The notes below the pieces were generated by a model. It searched no databases and was not told the origin of the DNA. It worked only from the letters and a program-made list of their open reading frames with translations. This document shows positions 5,029 through 7,588 of a DNA stretch of 7,588 nucleotides, in pieces (position 1 is the first letter of the stretch; each line of letters begins with the position of its first letter). Position numbers and translations under genes: made by a program. This DNA comes from JAZDOH01 sp043798815 (GTDB lineage Bacteria; Patescibacteriota; Gracilibacteria; UM-FILTER-43-11), in NCBI GenBank assembly GCA_043798815.1, contig JAZDOH010000015.1, positions 1 to 7,588 on the forward strand, in the 5' to 3' direction.

Positions 5029-6267
5029 CTACTCATACCGCAGGCTTTCGATGGGGTTTTTTCGGGCTGCCTGGCGGGCGGGATGGAGGCCGAAGATCAG
5101 ACCGATGACCATACAAACCAGTACGCCGAAGAACGAGGCTTTCCATGGAAAGGTGAAGGTCCATCCGGTGGATACGAAATGATGGAGGCCGCCAATGGCC
5201 CCCCATGAAACCAAGGTTCCGGCCACAATTCCGAAGAATCCTCCTAGCACCGTCAAACAAAAGGCTTCCAAAAGAAATTGGATCAAAATGTCGCGCGGGG
5301 TGGCTCCCACGGCTTTTCGGATGCCGATTTCACGCGTGCGTTCCGTCACAGAAACCAACATGATATTCATGATGCCCACTCCTCCCACCAGGAGTGAAAT
5401 GGCGGCAATGGCGCTGAGCAAGATGGTGAGCGCGCCCGCGATGGCACCAACACTTTTGATGGCATCCGCCTGAGTGCTGGTATGGAAGTCGTCTTTTTCC
5501 GGATCGGTGATACCGTGCTGTTCACGCAATGTCAGTTCGATGTCGCGTTGCACTTGCCCTACGATTTTTTCAGATTGGGCGCGTGCCATGATGAAATTAA
5601 AATGATCCATGCCGAGCAGATATTCCCGCGCGGTGGTGTAGGGGATGAACACCATGTTGTCCACCGGCACAATTCCTTGGCCTTTCCGTTCCAGCACACC
5701 CACGATCCGGAAGTTTTTATCTTTTATTTTTAATTTTTCTCCAACGGTTTTTTGGCTGCCAAAAAGCTCTTTTTGAATGTCATCCCCGATCACCGCCACG
5801 CTGGAGCGCAGTCGGATATCTTCGGATGTGAAAAAATCACCTTCTTTGACTTTGAGCTGCAAAATATCTTTGACCAATTCAGAACTTCCTCTCAGATTAC
5901 TGCGCTTGGTTTCGCTGTCGTGGCTCACGGTGAGAATTTGAGCGACGAGCGGACTCAAATCCCGCAATCCCGGAACATTGGCCGGTTTTTTCAGCGCTTC
6001 CACATCTTTGGGTTTCAGGGAATCTGAAAGGACTTCTAAAAAATCCGAAGGTCCTTTGGGCTCCCGTCCGGGTTCGATGATGATGGTTTCCGCTCCAAAA
6101 CCCTTCACCTGATCCAAAATCAGATTTTCCGCTCCGCTCCCAACTACGGTTACCAGCATGATGGCCATCACTCCGATCAAAATACCGAGAATCGTGAGCA
6201 GCGATCTCATTTTGCTCGCAAGGAGACTTTTTAACGCCGTTGTGATTAAAAAACGAAAACGGTTCAT
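5029..6267 (-). CDS. MacB/FtsX-type ABC transporter permease
   Basis: This is the membrane subunit of a type VII (MacB-like) ABC transporter, 412 aa. It starts with a cytoplasmic segment and a first membrane helix (about 23-43, LLTILGILIGVMAIMLVTVV). A long extracytoplasmic domain follows (about 45-272, MacB periplasmic core), then three further helices at roughly 276-303, 329-357 and 377-395. ERTREIGIRKAVGA (309-322) is the conserved FtsX/MacB cytoplasmic loop that couples to the ATPase. The tail GLHPARQAARKNPIESLRYE is the family's usual C-terminus. It carries no ATPase domain, unlike E. coli MacB; that is supplied by the upstream gene, whose stop overlaps this ATG by 4 bp (ATGA). Such proteins use ATP hydrolysis to drive movement of the extracytoplasmic domain and export peptides, antibiotics or lipids, rather than moving the substrate through the bilayer. 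The substrate is unknown. No terminator hairpin follows the stop. Confidence 0.94.
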   Translation of the reverse strand: MNRFRFLITTALKSLLASKMRSLLTILGILIGVMAIMLVTVVGSGAENLILDQVKGFGAETIIIEPGREPKGPSDFLEVLSDSLKPKDVEALKKPANVPGLRDLSPLVAQILTVSHDSETKRSNLRGSSELVKDILQLKVKEGDFFTSEDIRLRSSVAVIGDDIQKELFGSQKTVGEKLKIKDKNFRIVGVLERKGQGIVPVDNMVFIPYTTAREYLLGMDHFNFIMARAQSEKIVGQVQRDIELTLREQHGITDPEKDDFHTSTQADAIKSVGAIAGALTILLSAIAAISLLVGGVGIMNIMLVSVTERTREIGIRKAVGATPRDILIQFLLEAFCLTVLGGFFGIVAGTLVSWGAIGGLHHFVSTGWTFTFPWKASFFGVLVCMVIGLIFGLHPARQAARKNPIESLRYE

Positions 6268-6983
6268 TTGATGAATTGGGTTTCAGCCTGGCGTTGAGCC
6301 TGAACGCGCTCTTCACGTTCCAGTCGGCCATCTTTGATATATAAAATGCGGTCGGCGTGCTGGGCGGTGTAGGTTTCGTGAGTGATCAGAATGATGGTGT
6401 GCCCCCGTTTTTGATTGAGTTCCTGGAGAATTTGCATCACATTCTTTCCCGATTCGGAATCCAAATTGCCTGTGGGCTCGTCGGCAAAAATGACACTTGG
6501 GTTGTTCACCAACGCCCGCGCGATGGCCACCCGCTGTTTTTCTCCTCCCGAAAGTTCCGAAGGCTGGTGATGCAGGCGATGACTCAATCCCACGGCTTCA
6601 ACTGCCTGCCTTGCTTTGTCTTCCCATTCTGCAGGAGGAACGTCGGAATATTGCAGCGGCAAAAGGACGTTTTCCAGGACGGAAGATCGGGACAGCAAAT
6701 TGAAACTCTGGAAAATAAAACCCACTTTTTTGTTCCTCAGTTTGGCCATTTCCACTTCGTCATATTCCGTATTCAGCCGTCCGCCGAACCGATACGTTCC
6801 ACCGCTTTGTTTGTCCAAAAAACCGAGGATGTGGAGCAGGGTGGATTTTCCGGAACCTGAGGGTCCCATGATGGCCATGAATTCCCCAGGCATCACCGCA
6901 AAAGAAACTCCCCGCAGTGCGGCGGTATTCACGCGTCCTTCATACTGCTTTTCTAAGTTGTTGATGGAAAGGATCGGAATCAT
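6264..6983 (-). CDS. MacB/LolD-type ABC transporter ATP-binding protein
   Basis: This is a 239-aa cytoplasmic ATPase that powers the adjoining permease. Every ABC motif is visible in order: Walker A GPSGSGKST (40-48), Q-loop Q92 in FQSFNLL, signature LSGGEKQRVAIARAL (144-158), Walker B VIFADEP with E169, D-loop NLDSE, and H-loop H202 in ITHE. The stretch FMAIMGPSGSGKSTLLHILG and the motif order are characteristic of the MacB/LolD/FtsE group. Residues ~223-239 form a short charged tail after the ATPase core. Its ATG overlaps the stop of the adaptor gene, and its TGA overlaps the start of the permease (ATGA at both ends), so the three products are probably made by coupled translation. No Shine-Dalgarno sequence precedes the start. 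Confidence 0.96.
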   Translation of the reverse strand: MIPILSINNLEKQYEGRVNTAALRGVSFAVMPGEFMAIMGPSGSGKSTLLHILGFLDKQSGGTYRFGGRLNTEYDEVEMAKLRNKKVGFIFQSFNLLSRSSVLENVLLPLQYSDVPPAEWEDKARQAVEAVGLSHRLHHQPSELSGGEKQRVAIARALVNNPSVIFADEPTGNLDSESGKNVMQILQELNQKRGHTIILITHETYTAQHADRILYIKDGRLEREERVQAQRQAETQFIK

Positions 6984-7588
6984 GGGGTTTCATCTTGGAT
7001 AAAAAGAATCACGGATTCATTCTCTTTCACTCCTTCCAGAATTTCAATTTTTCCATCCGAGCTTTTAAGGCCGGTTGTGACGGCGCGATCTTCCACTTGT
7101 TCGTCTTCCGTGAGGATGCGAACTGTTTTTTGTCCGGTTTCATCCGCGCCGATTGCGCGTTGGGGAATGGCGATGGCCGCTTTTTGTTCCGCGGTTCTCA
7201 AATCCACATTGGCCGTCATTCCGGGGAGAATACGTTGGTCACAGTCATTGAATGTCAGCGTGATTTTGTAAGTCGGAATGCCGTCTTTTACCGTTTCCGC
7301 CGGATCGATGGAAGCCAACGTGGCGGAAAAGGGCACGTCGGATCCGTAAGCATCCAGCGTTACCGCGGCCGAGTTGCCCACCTTGATTTTGCTGATATCC
7401 GCTTCCGGCACGTACGCTTCGATTTGAAGCGGGTCTTCAGACATGATCGCGATGACGCCGGCGGGTTTGGTGACTCCAATTCCGGAAAAACTCACGGCTT
7501 CGCCTGGTTTAACGTCCACCCGTGTGATTTGTCCGGCAAAGGGGGCTTGCAATACCGTCTTTTGCAATTCCGATTCATAAAACCGTTC
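6980..7588 (-). CDS. MacA/HlyD-type extracytoplasmic adaptor subunit, partial (N-terminus beyond window)
   Basis: The adaptor links the MacB-like permease to the outside or to an outer-membrane duct. Only the C-terminal 202 residues are in the window. The frame is open through 7588, and a TTG at 7567 falls inside the domain, so it should not be taken as the start. The visible part begins at the end of the coiled-coil hairpin (ERFYESELQKT), then the second half of the lipoyl domain (TVLQAPFAGQITRVDVKPGEAVS, about 11-33), the beta-barrel domain (LQIEAYVPEADISKIKVGNSA onward), and a membrane-proximal domain ending in EGVKENESVILFIQDETP. The missing part should hold a signal or membrane anchor, the first lipoyl half and most of the coiled coil. 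The stop overlaps the ATPase start (ATGA), so this is the upstream member of the export operon; the operon promoter lies outside the window. Confidence 0.92.
   Translation of the reverse strand, partial: ERFYESELQKTVLQAPFAGQITRVDVKPGEAVSFSGIGVTKPAGVIAIMSEDPLQIEAYVPEADISKIKVGNSAAVTLDAYGSDVPFSATLASIDPAETVKDGIPTYKITLTFNDCDQRILPGMTANVDLRTAEQKAAIAIPQRAIGADETGQKTVRILTEDEQVEDRAVTTGLKSSDGKIEILEGVKENESVILFIQDETP

Noticed and set aside
5897..6331. Reading frame of 144 codons on the - strand overlapping permease and ATPase genes
   Set aside because: It is the same strand in another frame, spanning the coupled junction of two well-supported genes, with no domain.
6357..6860. Long + strand reading frame of 167 codons
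   Set aside because: It is the complement of the ABC ATPase gene, which shows all its motifs; the antisense product has no family features.
7565..7567. TTG as the start of the adaptor gene
   Set aside because: The frame stays open to the window edge, and the sequence before TTG continues the coiled coil into the lipoyl domain, so the gene is truncated by the window rather than starting there.

Overview
The window is a densely packed bacterial segment of about 7.6 kb. It holds eight protein-coding genes (seven complete, one cut by the right edge) and almost no free space. The longest non-coding stretch is 86 bases (4943-5028). No tRNA, rRNA, CRISPR array, insertion sequence or convincing rho-independent terminator was seen. 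TGA works as a normal stop: three ATGA stop/start junctions depend on it, which argues against lineages that read UGA as glycine. The host cannot be named from this sequence. Small overlapping genes, absence of Shine-Dalgarno sequences at every visible start, apparently leaderless promoters and medium GC would fit a streamlined lineage such as a Patescibacteria/CPR member, but that is only a weak inference.

Left part (1-2654), surface polysaccharide genes. A short-form sugar-1-phosphate nucleotidyltransferase (RmlA-like, + strand) converges with two family 2 glycosyltransferases on the - strand. The two transferases are joined by an ATGA overlap. Together they look like the edge of a polysaccharide or glycoconjugate locus: one enzyme makes an activated dNDP-sugar and two others transfer sugars.

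Middle (2655-5028). Divergent from the transferases is a TrmA/RlmD-family RNA m5U methyltransferase with its Fe-S cysteines and catalytic residues in place. The 29-bp gap between the two start codons appears to carry back-to-back promoters whose predicted start sites fall at or next to the initiation codons. A 48-bp palindromic element resembling a dispersed genomic repeat sits in frame inside the methyltransferase. Converging on the methyltransferase is a class II Fic AMP-transferase with a C-terminal winged-helix-like region. Fic has a near-consensus sigma-70 promoter overlaid by inverted repeats, which suggests regulated or self-regulated expression.

Right part (5029-7588), an export operon on the - strand: periplasmic/extracytoplasmic adaptor (MacA/HlyD type, N-terminus beyond the window), then a MacB/LolD-type ABC ATPase, then a MacB/FtsX-type permease. 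All are chained by 4-bp ATGA overlaps. This is a standard MacAB-like efflux or export unit with unknown substrate; no outer-membrane partner is visible.
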